A stretch of 64,000 bases of DNA, taken from positions 1 to 64,000 of the forward strand of contig NZ_WBOS01000018.1 in assembly GCF_008923245.1 (NCBI RefSeq), read 5' to 3'. The stretch comes from Cytobacillus depressus (GTDB taxonomy: Bacteria > Bacillota > Bacilli > Bacillales > Cytobacillaceae). Position numbers and translations under genes: made by a program. Below are positions 1 through 7,871 of the stretch, piece after piece (within the stretch, counting starts at the first letter, position 1; each line of letters begins with the position of its first letter). The notes under the pieces are model-generated. The model worked only from the letters and a program-made list of their open reading frames with translations, was not told where the DNA came from and searched no databases.

Positions 1-36
1 ACCCGAAGGTCGCAGGTTCAAATCCTGTCCCCGCAA
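1..36 (+). tRNA. tRNA-fMet (initiator), 3' half only
   Basis: The window opens inside a tRNA. The T arm GGTTCAAATCC and the 3' acceptor strand CCCCGCAA are visible, but the anticodon lies upstream. An A at position 72 opposite an expected C1 is the initiator signature, and the neighbouring order (Asp, Phe, ...) is what follows fMet in Bacillus tRNA operons. Identity is therefore inferred. No encoded CCA is seen. Confidence 0.82.
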
Positions 37-39
37 TAT

Positions 40-116
40 GGTCCGGTAGTTCAGTTGGTTAGAATGCCTGCCTGTCACGCAGGAGGTCGCGGGTTCGAGT
101 CCCGTCCGGACCGCCA
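40..116 (+). tRNA. tRNA-Asp (GTC)
   Basis: Complete cloverleaf with acceptor GGTCCGG paired to CCGGACC, anticodon loop CTGTCAC, T loop GGTTCGAGTCC and an encoded CCA. It lies three bases after the preceding tRNA, in the same transcript. Confidence 0.98.
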
Positions 117-162
117 TATTTCTTCCAGTAGGTTTCCTACTGTTGAAATAAATATGTTGTGT

Positions 163-235
163 GGCTCAGTAGCTCAGTCGGTAGAGCAAAGGACTGAAAA
201 TCCTTGTGTCGGCGGTTCGATTCCGTCCTGAGCCA
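163..235 (+). tRNA. tRNA-Phe (GAA)
   Basis: Acceptor GGCTCAG pairs with CTGAGCC, and the anticodon loop CTGAAAA gives GAA. The 3' end reads ACC then T, so CCA is not encoded, unlike most neighbours, and must be added after transcription. Confidence 0.97.
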
Positions 236-260
236 CCTTATTTTTTATTTATAGTCATAT

Positions 261-345
261 GGTGGGGTAGCGAAGTGGCTAAACGCGGCGGACTGTAAAT
301 CCGCTCCCTTTGGGTTCGGCGGTTCGAATCCGTCCCCCACCACCA
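261..345 (+). tRNA. tRNA-Tyr (GTA)
   Basis: Class II tRNA with a long variable arm. Acceptor GGTGGGG pairs with CCCCACC, anticodon loop CTGTAAA, encoded CCA. Confidence 0.98.
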
Positions 346-350
346 ATTAT

Positions 351-427
351 GGCGGTTGTGGCGAAGTGGTTAACGCATCGGATTGTGGTTCCGACATTCG
401 TGGGTTCGATTCCCATCAGCCGCCCCA
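351..427 (+). tRNA. tRNA-His (GTG)
   Basis: Carries the extra 5' G(-1) opposite discriminator C73 that is diagnostic of tRNA-His. Anticodon loop TTGTGGT, encoded CCA. Confidence 0.98.
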
Positions 428-495
428 TAATTACTTCAATAGTTTAATGAACTATTGAATTTTTTTTGAAAAAATATGAAGGCAATGTCGAATAT

Positions 496-569
496 GCGGG
501 TGTAGTTTAGTGGTAAAACCTCAGCCTTCCAAGCTGATGATGAGGGTTCGATTCCCTTCACCCGCTCCA
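496..569 (+). tRNA. tRNA-Gly (TCC)
   Basis: Acceptor GCGGGTG pairs with CACCCGC, anticodon loop CTTCCAA gives TCC, encoded CCA. Confidence 0.98.
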
Positions 570-580
570 TATGATATCAT

Positions 581-657
<77 letters not shown>

Positions 658-676
658 TAATAAATATACTTATTGT

Positions 677-751
677 TCCGCAGTAGCTCAGTGGTAGAGC
701 ATTCGGCTGTTAACCGAACGGTCGTAGGTTCGAATCCTACCTGCGGAGCCA
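677..751 (+). tRNA. tRNA-Asn (GTT)
   Basis: Acceptor TCCGCAG pairs with CTGCGGA, anticodon loop CTGTTAA gives GTT, encoded CCA. Confidence 0.98.
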
Positions 752-764
752 TTTTTTTATTTAC

Positions 765-855
765 GGGGAAGTACTCAAGAGGCTGAAGAGGCGCCCCTGC
801 TAAGGGTGTAGGTCGTGTAAACGGCGCGAGGGTTCAAATCCCTCCTTCTCCGCCA
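765..855 (+). tRNA. tRNA-Ser (GCT)
   Basis: Class II tRNA with a long variable arm. Acceptor GGGGAAG pairs with CTTCTCC including one G-U pair, anticodon loop CTGCTAA gives GCT, encoded CCA. Last tRNA of the array. Confidence 0.97.
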
Positions 856-869
856 TACAATTTAATGTC

Positions 870-1013
870 ATGCGCTTTTCGCTCAACAGGATCGAGCAAT
901 GGCGACTAGTTGATAAAAATGAGATCGTAGAAATGCAAATTACAGCGATCGGTCCGGGGATCGTCGTGAAGTATACGAATCGGCTAAAAAGAATAAGTGA
1001 ATTCTTCAAATAA
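870..1013 (+). CDS. 47-aa open frame after the tRNA array, unrecognised
   Basis: An ATG-started frame of 47 codons begins just after tRNA-Ser. It is basic and looks protein-like (for example QITAIGPGIVVKY), but no ribosome binding site precedes the ATG and I recognise no family. It may be the C-terminal remnant of a longer gene whose 5' part was lost beside the tRNA operon. It ends shortly before the two hairpins that close the region. Low confidence that it is expressed. Confidence 0.25.
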   Translation: MRFSLNRIEQWRLVDKNEIVEMQITAIGPGIVVKYTNRLKRISEFFK

Positions 1014-1024
1014 ATGAAATAGAG

Positions 1025-1071
1025 ATCCAAACAAAAGATGATCGTTAATGACGGTCATCTTTTGTTTGGAT
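1025..1071 (+). other. Perfect 17-bp hairpin after the tRNA operon
   Basis: Perfect inverted repeat: 1025-1041 pairs with 1055-1071 around a 13-base loop. There is no T tract after it, so alone it is a weak terminator. It precedes the strong one at 1080-1139. Confidence 0.7.
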
Positions 1072-1079
1072 GACAATCT

Positions 1080-1139
1080 TAGGGGATTACCCTCTTCCAA
1101 ATTCTTTAATTTGGTGGAGGGTAGTCCCCTATTTTTTTT
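1080..1139 (+). terminator. Terminator of the tRNA operon
   Basis: Long stem built from TAGGGGATTACCCTC and its complement GAGGGTAGTCCCCTA, with an inner CAAATT/AATTTG stem, followed by eight T. Best candidate for the end of tRNA transcription. Confidence 0.88.
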
Positions 1140-1887
1140 GTCATGCAATAATCCAGCAGGTACAGAATCATTCAAGCGAGGCGGTATCAATAGTAGATTT
1201 ATAGAGTTAACTTTGTTAACTGTCGCCGATGTAGAATGAAACTTAGGGAATCAATTAAAGGCAACGAAAGAATAAAACAATATTCCAAGAAACGTTGTTT
1301 TATTCTTTGGCGTTTTTTATCACTTTAATAAAATGTATGTATATATTTTGAATACTCTGTCAATAATAGTTAATGGTACAGGGAAAACGAGATTATTCAC
1401 TGGATAAGTTAGCGCGCGACTTGGACATTTTTACTCCCCTTCGAGTATAAAGGGTAAATGTTGAAAGTGATTCATTATCGTTTTTCTCCAAACACAAATA
1501 TCAAAAGCCTTTGTTCGAACACCTGGCATTTGAAACAGCAGCTAAATTGTGTACCCTTGTAGGAGATAAAATAGGTACTTTTATCGAAACTACAAACAAT
1601 TAAGACGTAGTTGCCCTAAAAAACATAATGAATGTTTAAAGGGCTATTTGTGTTTTTTTTTTCCGTAAAACCATAAAGAATATTTAAAGAAAGGAATAAA
1701 CGTTTCTTTCTTTTATTCCGAAATGAAATTAAATAGACATGCAAAAGAATAAAACAATATTTCTACAAAGAAACGTTGTTTTATTCTTTTGTTTATTTAT
1801 AAGTACGGATGTAAATTTTCCTCATTTCGTAGCCTAAAATCACTTAGTTCCTCATTCACTACGCACCCGTTCATTGAAGAATATATG
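1140..1887. other. Gene-free stretch with related hairpin repeats
   Basis: No coding frame can be supported. It holds two near-identical hairpins, 1267-1280 pairing with 1295-1308 and 1743-1757 pairing with 1776-1790. Both carry AAGAATAAAACAA on the left and GAAACGTTG then TTTTATTCTTT on the right. A third GGAATAAACG element lies at 1693-1717. They may act as terminators, but they also match a motif dispersed through the window. Confidence 0.6.
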
Positions 1888-2772
1888 TTATACAGACAGA
1901 AACATCTTACGGGTTAAGTTAATAAATTCATCCAAAGGTGGTGTCATCCATTTATCCTTATGCCAAGCAATTTGAGTATATAGCGGGGATGAGGAATCAT
2001 TCCACGGTAATTCCTTCATTCGCCCCTCTTCAAGTTCTTTTTTTACAACCATCTCAGGCAGTAATGCCACGCCCAATCCTGCAATTACACATTGTTTGAT
2101 GGCCTCTATACTAGAAAATTCTATTTTATCTAATGGGTATATCCCAAGAGAATTGAGGGATTCTTCAAACATATTTCTGTAAGAACAACCAACTTCTGTG
2201 AGTAATAGAGTTTCATGCTTCAGATTATCGATTGAAAACGCTGATTTAGGTTGGTTTGGTGTGATGACTAGTTTTAACTCCTCTTTGATCAGTTGCTCCA
2301 CACTTAACGATCCTTCAGGCTTCCTTGTATCCATAATAAAAGCAACATCTAATAATCCCTCCATAAGCTGCTTTCTCGCCATTTCGTCAGAATGTGCAGG
2401 TTTAAATACGAGTTTAACTTTTGGAAATGCAGCCTTGAACTCTTTAAGAATTGGGGGTAATCGATAGGTGCACTGACTCTCCTGAGCCCCTATTGTTAGA
2501 ATACCAGATAGTTCTTCTTCTCCGTTTGTAGCCGTAATGGCCTCTTCACTTAAATTAATCATTTTTTCAGCATATGTTTTAAATTGATATCCGGCATTTG
2601 TTAAAACTAATCTTTTTCCTAAACGTTCAAATAAGGGTTTGCCAATCTCGTCTTCAAGGGCTTTGATTTGAGCTGTTACACTTGATTGTGCAAAATTCAA
2701 TATTTTTGCCGTTTGGGTAAAGTTCAAATTTTCTGCGGCTAACTTAAAAGTAATCAGTTGTTTGATTTCCAA
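1888..2772 (-). CDS. LysR family transcriptional regulator (YwqM-like)
   Basis: A 294-residue LysR-type regulator with an N-terminal winged helix-turn-helix (residues about 1-60, with the typical LNFTQTAKILNFAQSSVTAQIK) and a C-terminal effector-binding domain of periplasmic-binding fold. The start is TTG, set by the AAGGAGAG ribosome site five bases upstream. It is divergent from an FMN reductase gene, the arrangement of ywqM and ywqN in Bacillus subtilis, so it probably controls that gene. The effector is unknown. A palindrome in the shared promoter region is the likely site. Family assignment is firm; the ywqM equivalence rests on context. Confidence 0.93.
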   Translation of the reverse strand: MEIKQLITFKLAAENLNFTQTAKILNFAQSSVTAQIKALEDEIGKPLFERLGKRLVLTNAGYQFKTYAEKMINLSEEAITATNGEEELSGILTIGAQESQCTYRLPPILKEFKAAFPKVKLVFKPAHSDEMARKQLMEGLLDVAFIMDTRKPEGSLSVEQLIKEELKLVITPNQPKSAFSIDNLKHETLLLTEVGCSYRNMFEESLNSLGIYPLDKIEFSSIEAIKQCVIAGLGVALLPEMVVKKELEEGRMKELPWNDSSSPLYTQIAWHKDKWMTPPLDEFINLTRKMFLSV

Positions 2773-2800
2773 TGCGCTCTCCTTCTCTTAATCGTAATTA

Positions 2801-2817
2801 TCGATTGATTTAATCGA
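2801..2817. promoter_or_regulatory. Candidate LysR operator
   Basis: Inverted repeat TCGATT-N5-AATCGA in the divergent intergenic region between the LysR gene and the FMN reductase gene. It fits the T-N11-A dyad of LysR proteins. Confidence 0.5.
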
Positions 2818-2902
2818 AATAATCCGTTTTATTGTTTTTGATTTTCATTATAAAGTAATAATTATTAACTAACAAATCAACTACAAAATGGAGGAATGAC
2901 TG

Positions 2903-3442
2903 ATGACCATTGCAGTTATTTACGGTGGAAACCGTCCAAACGGGAATACAGAGTCGTTAACAAAGTTAGCGACTCAAGGCTTAGTTGTGGAAGAAATATA
3001 TCTGAAGGAATATGTAATAGAACCTATAATAGATAAGCGGCATGCAGAGGAAGGATTTCCTGAGGTGAATGATGATTACAACTTTATCATTGATCGTATT
3101 CTTCCGCATGATATTCTTATTTTTTCTACACCGATTTATTGGTATAGCATGACAGGAATAATGAAAAACTTTATTGATCGTTGGTCCCAGACTTTAAAAG
3201 ACACAAATTATCCCGATTTTAAAAAGCAAATGTCTCAAAAAAGAGCATATGTCATTGCAGTGGGTGGAGATCAGCCATACATGAAAGGTTTACCAATGAT
3301 TCAGCAGTTTCAACATATCTTTGACTATGTAGGGACAACTTTTGAAGGATATATTATTGGAGAAGGAAACCGTCCGGATGATATTGCTCAAGACTTGAAA
3401 GCACTGTCTGCAGCGGAACAACTTCGAAAAAAATTACAATAG
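2903..3442 (+). CDS. NAD(P)H-dependent FMN-containing oxidoreductase (YwqN-like)
   Basis: A 179-residue flavodoxin-fold enzyme of the NADPH-dependent FMN reductase / NAD(P)H dehydrogenase family. The N-terminal phosphate loop GGNRPNGNTESL (about residues 8-19) and the STPIYWYSMTG segment near residue 78 are the FMN-binding signatures. The ATG is preceded by GGAGGAATG. It is expected to reduce quinones, flavins or electrophiles in the cytosol. The divergent LysR gene suggests induction by a small molecule, but the substrate cannot be read from the sequence. Confidence 0.92.
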   Translation: MTIAVIYGGNRPNGNTESLTKLATQGLVVEEIYLKEYVIEPIIDKRHAEEGFPEVNDDYNFIIDRILPHDILIFSTPIYWYSMTGIMKNFIDRWSQTLKDTNYPDFKKQMSQKRAYVIAVGGDQPYMKGLPMIQQFQHIFDYVGTTFEGYIIGEGNRPDDIAQDLKALSAAEQLRKKLQ

Positions 3443-3509
3443 TGCTTCAAGTGGAAGAGATAGAAGGATGGCTCTTGTTTATAGCATTCCTTTTATTTTC
3501 AAAAATAAG

Positions 3510-3580
3510 GCGCTTTATTTACTTTAAAACAACAAATAAATAAATATATATTCGAATAAACGTTTATTTCTTCTTTTATT
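3510..3580. repeat. Dispersed AT-rich repeat, copy A
   Basis: The AAGGCGCTTTATTTAC, AAATAAATATATAT and TTCGAATAAACGTTTATTTC blocks occur in the same order at 16368-16440. The last block is an imperfect palindrome centred on AACGTT. It looks like a short dispersed element rather than a gene. Confidence 0.6.
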
Positions 3581-3655
3581 GTAAAAAGCACTAATCACTT
3601 ATATGATTGAGTCGAGAATAAAAAATAGATTTATGAAAAGATTCCCCTTTCTACG

Positions 3656-3683
3656 TTGACAATTTACTTTTAAGGTGTATAGT
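3656..3683 (+). promoter_or_regulatory. SigA-type promoter of the S-box operon
   Basis: TTGACA at 3656-3661 and TATAGT at 3678-3683 with a 16-bp spacer, about 30 bases before the riboswitch. Confidence 0.75.
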
Positions 3684-3714
3684 AGATGACATAACTTAAT
3701 ATTTCGAATTTTTT

Positions 3715-3812
3715 CTTATCAAGAGAGGTAGAGGGACTGGCCCTATGAAGCCTCGGCAGCAGACTTTTAATAGTACTGTGCCAATTCCAGTAGCATGATG
3801 CTAGAAGATAAG
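3715..3812 (+). ncRNA. SAM-I (S-box) riboswitch
   Basis: All conserved S-box parts are present. CTTATC and GATAAG close P1, followed by AGAGAGGTAGAGGGACTGG, CCCTATGAAGCCTCGGCA, then GTGCCAATTCCAG and a P4 stem. In this family S-adenosylmethionine binding favours the downstream terminator, so the genes that follow are expressed when methionine/SAM is low. Confidence 0.97.
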
Positions 3813-3841
3813 AAGAGCAGGTCATTTTTATTTGTCTAACT

Positions 3842-3875
3842 AACCCCTCTTCTTATTTCTAGAAGAGGGGTTTTT
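3842..3875 (+). terminator. S-box expression-platform terminator
   Basis: ACCCCTCTTC pairs with GAAGAGGGGT, followed by TTTTTG. The left arm can alternatively pair with the AAGAAGAG just after riboswitch P1, the expected antiterminator. Confidence 0.9.
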
Positions 3876-3906
3876 GATTTAAAAATTCATGTACGAGGTG
3901 ATTTTG

Positions 3907-4659
3907 ATGTCGACGGTAAAAACAGAAAATGAGCTATTGAAGGCGATTGAGGTTCTGCAAAGTAAAGAATGGGTGGATCTCACACATACTTTTGGCCCGG
4001 ATTCACCACATTTTTCAGCTTTTGAAGATGCAGAGATTGAAACACTTTTCACACATGATGATGGCTTTTTTGCCCAGCGCTTTAATTTTCCTGGACAATA
4101 TGGAACACATATTGATGCACCCATTCATTTCGTTCGAAACCAGCGTTACTTAGAGGAGCTAGAGTTAAAGGAATTGGTTCTGCCCCTTGTTGTGATTGAT
4201 AAGTCGAAGGAAGCAGATGAAAATAATGACTTTGTTCTATCTGTTGAGGATATTTTAAAGTTTGAAGCTGAGCATGGAACAATCGAAGCAGGCACATTTG
4301 TGGCGTTGCGTACGGACTGGAGTAAACGCTAGCCTAATAAGGATACTTTTGAAAATAAAGATGGTGAGGGTAATAGTCACAGTCCGGGTTGGGGAATTGA
4401 CGCCTTAAAGTTTTTATTTGAAGAAAGGAATATCAAGGCTGTTGGACATGAAACGTTTGATACAGACGCAAGCCTGGATTATCGCAAAAATGGATCGTTA
4501 ATTGGCGAATACTATGTGCTTGAGCAAGATACATTTCAAGTGGAATTATTAACGAACCTGGATAAGGTACCGGCAAAAGGGGCGGTCATCTTCAATATCT
4601 GTCCAAAGCCCGAAAAGGCATCTGGATTTCCAGTGCGTTCTTTTGCTATTTTGCCATAA
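3907..4659 (+). pseudogene. Cyclase family metal-dependent hydrolase, interrupted by in-frame TAG
   Basis: The frame encodes a cyclase-family protein (PF04199, kynurenine-formamidase-like fold). It includes WVDLTHTFGPDSPHF near the N terminus and the metal-site signature YGTHIDAPIHF. A TAG at 4330-4332 stops it after about 140 codons, yet the same frame continues for another 109 codons to 4659. That continuation carries the family C-terminal features HSPGWGIDALKFLFE and AVGHETFDTDAS. Homologues usually have Trp at the interrupted position, so one G-to-A change of TGG fits. The ATG at 3907 was chosen over 3889 because GAGGTGATTTTG sits just upstream. S-box control suggests a role in sulfur or methionine metabolism. 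Sequencing error is possible. Confidence 0.85.
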
Positions 4660-4716
4660 TACACTTTTTAAACTTTATATACATTATTTTCATTTCAATT
4701 AAGGAGAGGAATACAA

Positions 4717-5820
4717 ATGACAAAAACATTAGTTAAAGCACCATTTAGAGCCGATCATGTAGGAAGTTTATTGCGACCAGAAAGAATACATAAGGCTAGA
4801 AAAGACTTCCAAGAAGGTATCATTACTGCCGGGCAGCTGCATGAAATTGAAACAGAAGAAATTAAAACTATCGTTGACAAGCAAATTGAAGTTGGACTGC
4901 AAGCTGTGACAGATGGGGAGTTTCGCCGCAGATTTTGGCATACGGATTTTCTCGAGCATTTAAATGGCGTAGAAGGCTATATTCCAGAACATGGTTTTAA
5001 ATTTAAAGGTGAGGAAACGGAACGATACGATATTCGTGTGATTGGGAAAATCTCATTTAACCCAGATCATCCACATATAAAAGACTTTATTGAATTTAAA
5101 GAGATTGTTGGGGACCGTGCCATTGCAAAGCAAACCATCCCAAGTCCCAATCAATTATTTAACGCGGGGATCCGTAACCTAGACATCTATCCAGATATTG
5201 AAGACTATGCAAACGATATTATTCAAACATACCGCGGTGCCATTAAAGCCTTTTATGAGGCAGGCTGCCGTTACTTACAGCTGGATGATGTGTATATCGC
5301 GGGTCTGAATGCACCAGAGATTCCATTTAATGATAGTGGCTCTTCTCGTGAAGAATTAATTGACTTGGCCTTACGTGTGGCAAATGGCGTGTTAGAAGAT
5401 AAACCTGAAGATCTTATCGTAACCACTCACCTTTGCCGCGGAAATTACCGGTCAAATTGGGCATTTGAAGGCAGTTACGCGAAAATCGCGCCAACATTAT
5501 TCGCAAAAGAAAAAGTCGACGGGTTTTTCCTAGAATATGATGATGACCGTTCTGGCGGTTTCGAGCCACTGGAATACATCCCAAATGGCGGCCCTCAAGT
5601 CGTCCTTGGTGTATTCACATCGAAACATGGTAGTTTAGAAGAGAAAGAAAACATTAAAGCACGTGTAGAAGAAGCAGCAAAATACGTCCCATTAGAACAA
5701 TTGTGCATCAGTCCGCAATGCGGTTTTGCTTCTACTCATCATGGAAATATTTTAACCGAAGAAGAGCAATGGGCAAAGCTGAAATACATTGTCGATATTT
5801 CGAAAGAGATTTGGGGTTAA
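4717..5820 (+). CDS. MetE-like methionine synthase, YxjG/YxjH family
   Basis: A 367-residue protein equal to the C-terminal catalytic half of cobalamin-independent methionine synthase, the length of Bacillus subtilis YxjG and YxjH, which are also under S-box control. The zinc ligands of MetE can be matched: His and Cys in TTHLCRGN, Glu in FFLEYDD and Cys in ISPQCGFAS. It is expected to transfer a methyl group to homocysteine or a related thiol in the cytosol. The methyl donor for this short family is uncertain because the N-terminal MetE domain is missing. It is the second gene of the riboswitch operon, 57 bases after the broken cyclase gene, with a GGAGAGG ribosome site. Confidence 0.92.
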   Translation: MTKTLVKAPFRADHVGSLLRPERIHKARKDFQEGIITAGQLHEIETEEIKTIVDKQIEVGLQAVTDGEFRRRFWHTDFLEHLNGVEGYIPEHGFKFKGEETERYDIRVIGKISFNPDHPHIKDFIEFKEIVGDRAIAKQTIPSPNQLFNAGIRNLDIYPDIEDYANDIIQTYRGAIKAFYEAGCRYLQLDDVYIAGLNAPEIPFNDSGSSREELIDLALRVANGVLEDKPEDLIVTTHLCRGNYRSNWAFEGSYAKIAPTLFAKEKVDGFFLEYDDDRSGGFEPLEYIPNGGPQVVLGVFTSKHGSLEEKENIKARVEEAAKYVPLEQLCISPQCGFASTHHGNILTEEEQWAKLKYIVDISKEIWG

Positions 5821-5933
5821 GTTTGAAGCGAACACCTTCCGATGGTAACGGGGTAACTTGTGAAGTGCAGAAGTGAAAAAATATCCGGTTTCTTATAGGA
5901 AATCAATGATTTCACATCATAATTTACACGCAA

Positions 5934-5963
5934 AAAGAGCTTGGGGAATTCCCCCAGCTCTTT
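5934..5963. terminator. Bidirectional terminator
   Basis: AAAGAGC, GGGG, CCCC and GCTCTTT form a symmetric stem between two convergent genes, with T-rich DNA on one side. Confidence 0.8.
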
Positions 5964-5991
5964 GGTCGTTTTGATTCATTGTTTTAGATTT

Positions 5992-6447
5992 TTATTGATT
6001 TATATATTTGATAACAGCCATTTCTTTTCCAAACCTATCGCCATTATCAATAAACCCCAAGCTGGAATATAATTGATGTGCTCCCTTATTTTCAGGGTGG
6101 TACCCTACAATAATTTTATTCGCATTTGGCAATTTAGCCATTTCCGAAATCATTAGCTTCGTCGCGGCTTTGCCTATTCCTTTCCCTTGGAATTTCTTAT
6201 CAATCATGATTCTGTATACCCAATAGCCATCAAGTTCTTCTTTTTCAGCGTTATACATTAAAAATCCCACAACCTGATCTTCAGCATAAATGGCGTAAGG
6301 CCTTAATGTTGGCTCAAATTTAGATTGGGCTATTGAAATAGCATTTGGTTCAATATAATCTTTTTGTTCTTTTGATACTTCTAATTCACAGCATTCATAC
6401 CAATTTTCCGAATTCAGCTCTACAAGACTTACATTAAGTGTATCCAC
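5992..6447 (-). CDS. GNAT family N-acetyltransferase (BltD/spermidine acetyltransferase-like)
   Basis: A 151-residue GNAT enzyme. The acetyl-CoA pyrophosphate loop is seen as FQGKGIGKAA (about residue 90), preceded by VYRIMIDKK and followed by HPENKGAHQLYSSLGF, the usual GNAT motif B. The N-terminal SKEQKDYIEPN and overall length resemble polyamine acetyltransferases of the Bacillus BltD type, so spermidine is a plausible acceptor. Specificity is inferred from resemblance only. Single gene, convergent with the methionine synthase-like gene. Confidence 0.88.
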   Translation of the reverse strand: MDTLNVSLVELNSENWYECCELEVSKEQKDYIEPNAISIAQSKFEPTLRPYAIYAEDQVVGFLMYNAEKEELDGYWVYRIMIDKKFQGKGIGKAATKLMISEMAKLPNANKIIVGYHPENKGAHQLYSSLGFIDNGDRFGKEMAVIKYINQ

Positions 6448-6714
6448 GGATTTTCCCCTTTCGAATGTTGGGGAACGCTAAACAATCTTTGTTAATTAAG
6501 CGAATCCCCCTTGTTGTTTAACCTGATAAAAATAATAGTATTTATCATAATGAACGCCTCCCTCAACAAAAATTGCCTAAATTCGATTTAAGACATAATC
6601 ATTATATACCATAATTTCCCGTCTGATTCATCTTATTTTGATAGGCGGGAATGAGAGAGTGACAATCGGTTGCATTAAAATGAGTTATTGAACACTTTAA
6701 AAAGTTATAAATCC

Positions 6715-6843
6715 TTAGCGTAAGTTTTGAGCTTTTGGCTGGTAGGTCCCCGGGTATAGGTCGGCATAAACGATTACAGTATTCCCAATTTTTTGTTCTT
6801 GTGTAGAAACTTTCGAAGCACCATGGTCCTGATTGCTCTGTGG
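6715..6843 (-). pseudogene. Possible gene remnant, 42 codons
   Basis: On the minus strand a frame bounded by stops reads as plausible protein (IGNTVIVYADLYPGTYQP) and ends in TAA. No start codon with a ribosome site is available. It may be the C-terminal scrap of a decayed secreted protein. I do not recognise the family. The rest of 6448-6948 holds nothing I can support. Confidence 0.2.
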
Positions 6844-6948
6844 TCACAGATTAATACCTCAATTAACATTTTTTGCAAAATGGTTAATTGTACAAGCATA
6901 AGCTTGTCTTTTTAATATGTTGGTAATATTCCAACATGAAAGTGAGCT

Positions 6949-7617
6949 GTGCATAAATTGACACAAATTTATTTGAGAGTACTTGCTTCTCCAAATGCTG
7001 ATGTATCAAATTTTAGAATAGAATGGGATCTTTATGCAGCCAATATCATTCTATCTCGCTTAGCTGGGGTACAAGTCTTTACAGTAGCACCAACTCAAAT
7101 TCTTCCTCCGAATGTGGATATTAGTATCACTGACTTTCTTAATGACCAACAGGCAAGAAGATCGCTTCAATTATTAGACTATAATCCAGACGGGTTTGCT
7201 CGTGACGGCAGAGTAATTTCAATATATTACCTTAGTGGGGCAAACAGCCAAACAGCAACTACCATTGATGAGCTTTCGTGTGAAAATAATAGACTTACTT
7301 TTCCCATCTTAGGTTATACCGTTATGCCAAGTGATGTAAACTCTTCAGCTTCTCGATTTTTATTAGCTCATGAAATCGTTCATTCACTATTTGCTCGTGT
7401 AGTAGAGAGTCAGGTAGATGGAAGAGTACAAAGGAATGTTGACGATTCAAATCCTGACCCTAATTCTAACGGTTCACATAGTAATGATCCCCAAAATCTA
7501 ATGTTTCCAACAGTACCAAGTTCTCAAGACTTTACACAAACCGATCAACTCCCTGCAAACCTTTTGACAAACGCACAAATACAAAAAATCATAGCAAGTC
7601 CATACGTATTCCAATAA
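6949..7617 (+). CDS. Putative zinc metalloprotease-like protein (HExxH)
   Basis: A 222-residue protein, unrecognised by family. It carries an HEIVH zinc-protease motif at about residue 142 (FLLAHEIVHSLF) and, about 45 residues later, HSNDPQNLMFP. That resembles the conserved (N)LM(Y/F)P turn found after the HExxH helix in several zincin families. There is no signal peptide at the proposed N terminus. The start is GTG at 6949 or TTG at 6958 after AAAGTGAG; the first is close to the ribosome site. It stands alone between gene-poor stretches, suggesting an accessory gene. Peptidase activity is an inference from the motif. Confidence 0.6.
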   Translation: MHKLTQIYLRVLASPNADVSNFRIEWDLYAANIILSRLAGVQVFTVAPTQILPPNVDISITDFLNDQQARRSLQLLDYNPDGFARDGRVISIYYLSGANSQTATTIDELSCENNRLTFPILGYTVMPSDVNSSASRFLLAHEIVHSLFARVVESQVDGRVQRNVDDSNPDPNSNGSHSNDPQNLMFPTVPSSQDFTQTDQLPANLLTNAQIQKIIASPYVFQ

Positions 7618-7659
7618 AAATTAATAGGTTTCTTAACATGTAAAAATGTGCATTTTTAT

Positions 7660-7840
7660 GAGTGCTTTTTGTACAAGCCTAAAGGAGTGTGGCGCCTCCT
7701 GGTACCTCTCCGATAAGACTAGAGCTTTTACAGGGTGGGCTGGCCCCGAGGCACCTGATACTTCTGGAATGGTTCATGGTGGCGCATTAATAATACTTCA
7801 CGGGAATCTGGGGCACCGCCAGCGTAGCGTCTAGCAGTGG
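7660..7840. other. GC-rich island without a supported gene
   Basis: About 180 bases are clearly richer in G and C than the flanks, with blocks such as GTGGCGCCTCCTGGTACC and GGGGCACCGCC. Frames are open on both strands but none has a start with a ribosome site. It may be a dispersed repeat or a decayed insertion. Confidence 0.35.
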
Positions 7841-7871
7841 TAAAATGAAATCAAAGAAAGGGTGATTAAAA

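Noticed and set aside
3889-3906. ATG 3889 as the start of the cyclase gene
   Set aside because: The GAGGTGATT ribosome site lies after it and points to ATG 3907.
4330-4332. TAG read as pyrrolysine or programmed readthrough
   Set aside because: No pyrrolysine genes are visible and the position is normally tryptophan in the family. Point mutation is simpler.
6602-6847. 81-codon minus-strand frame
   Set aside because: Its translation is not protein-like. A different frame (6715-6843) of the same strand looks more like a gene remnant.
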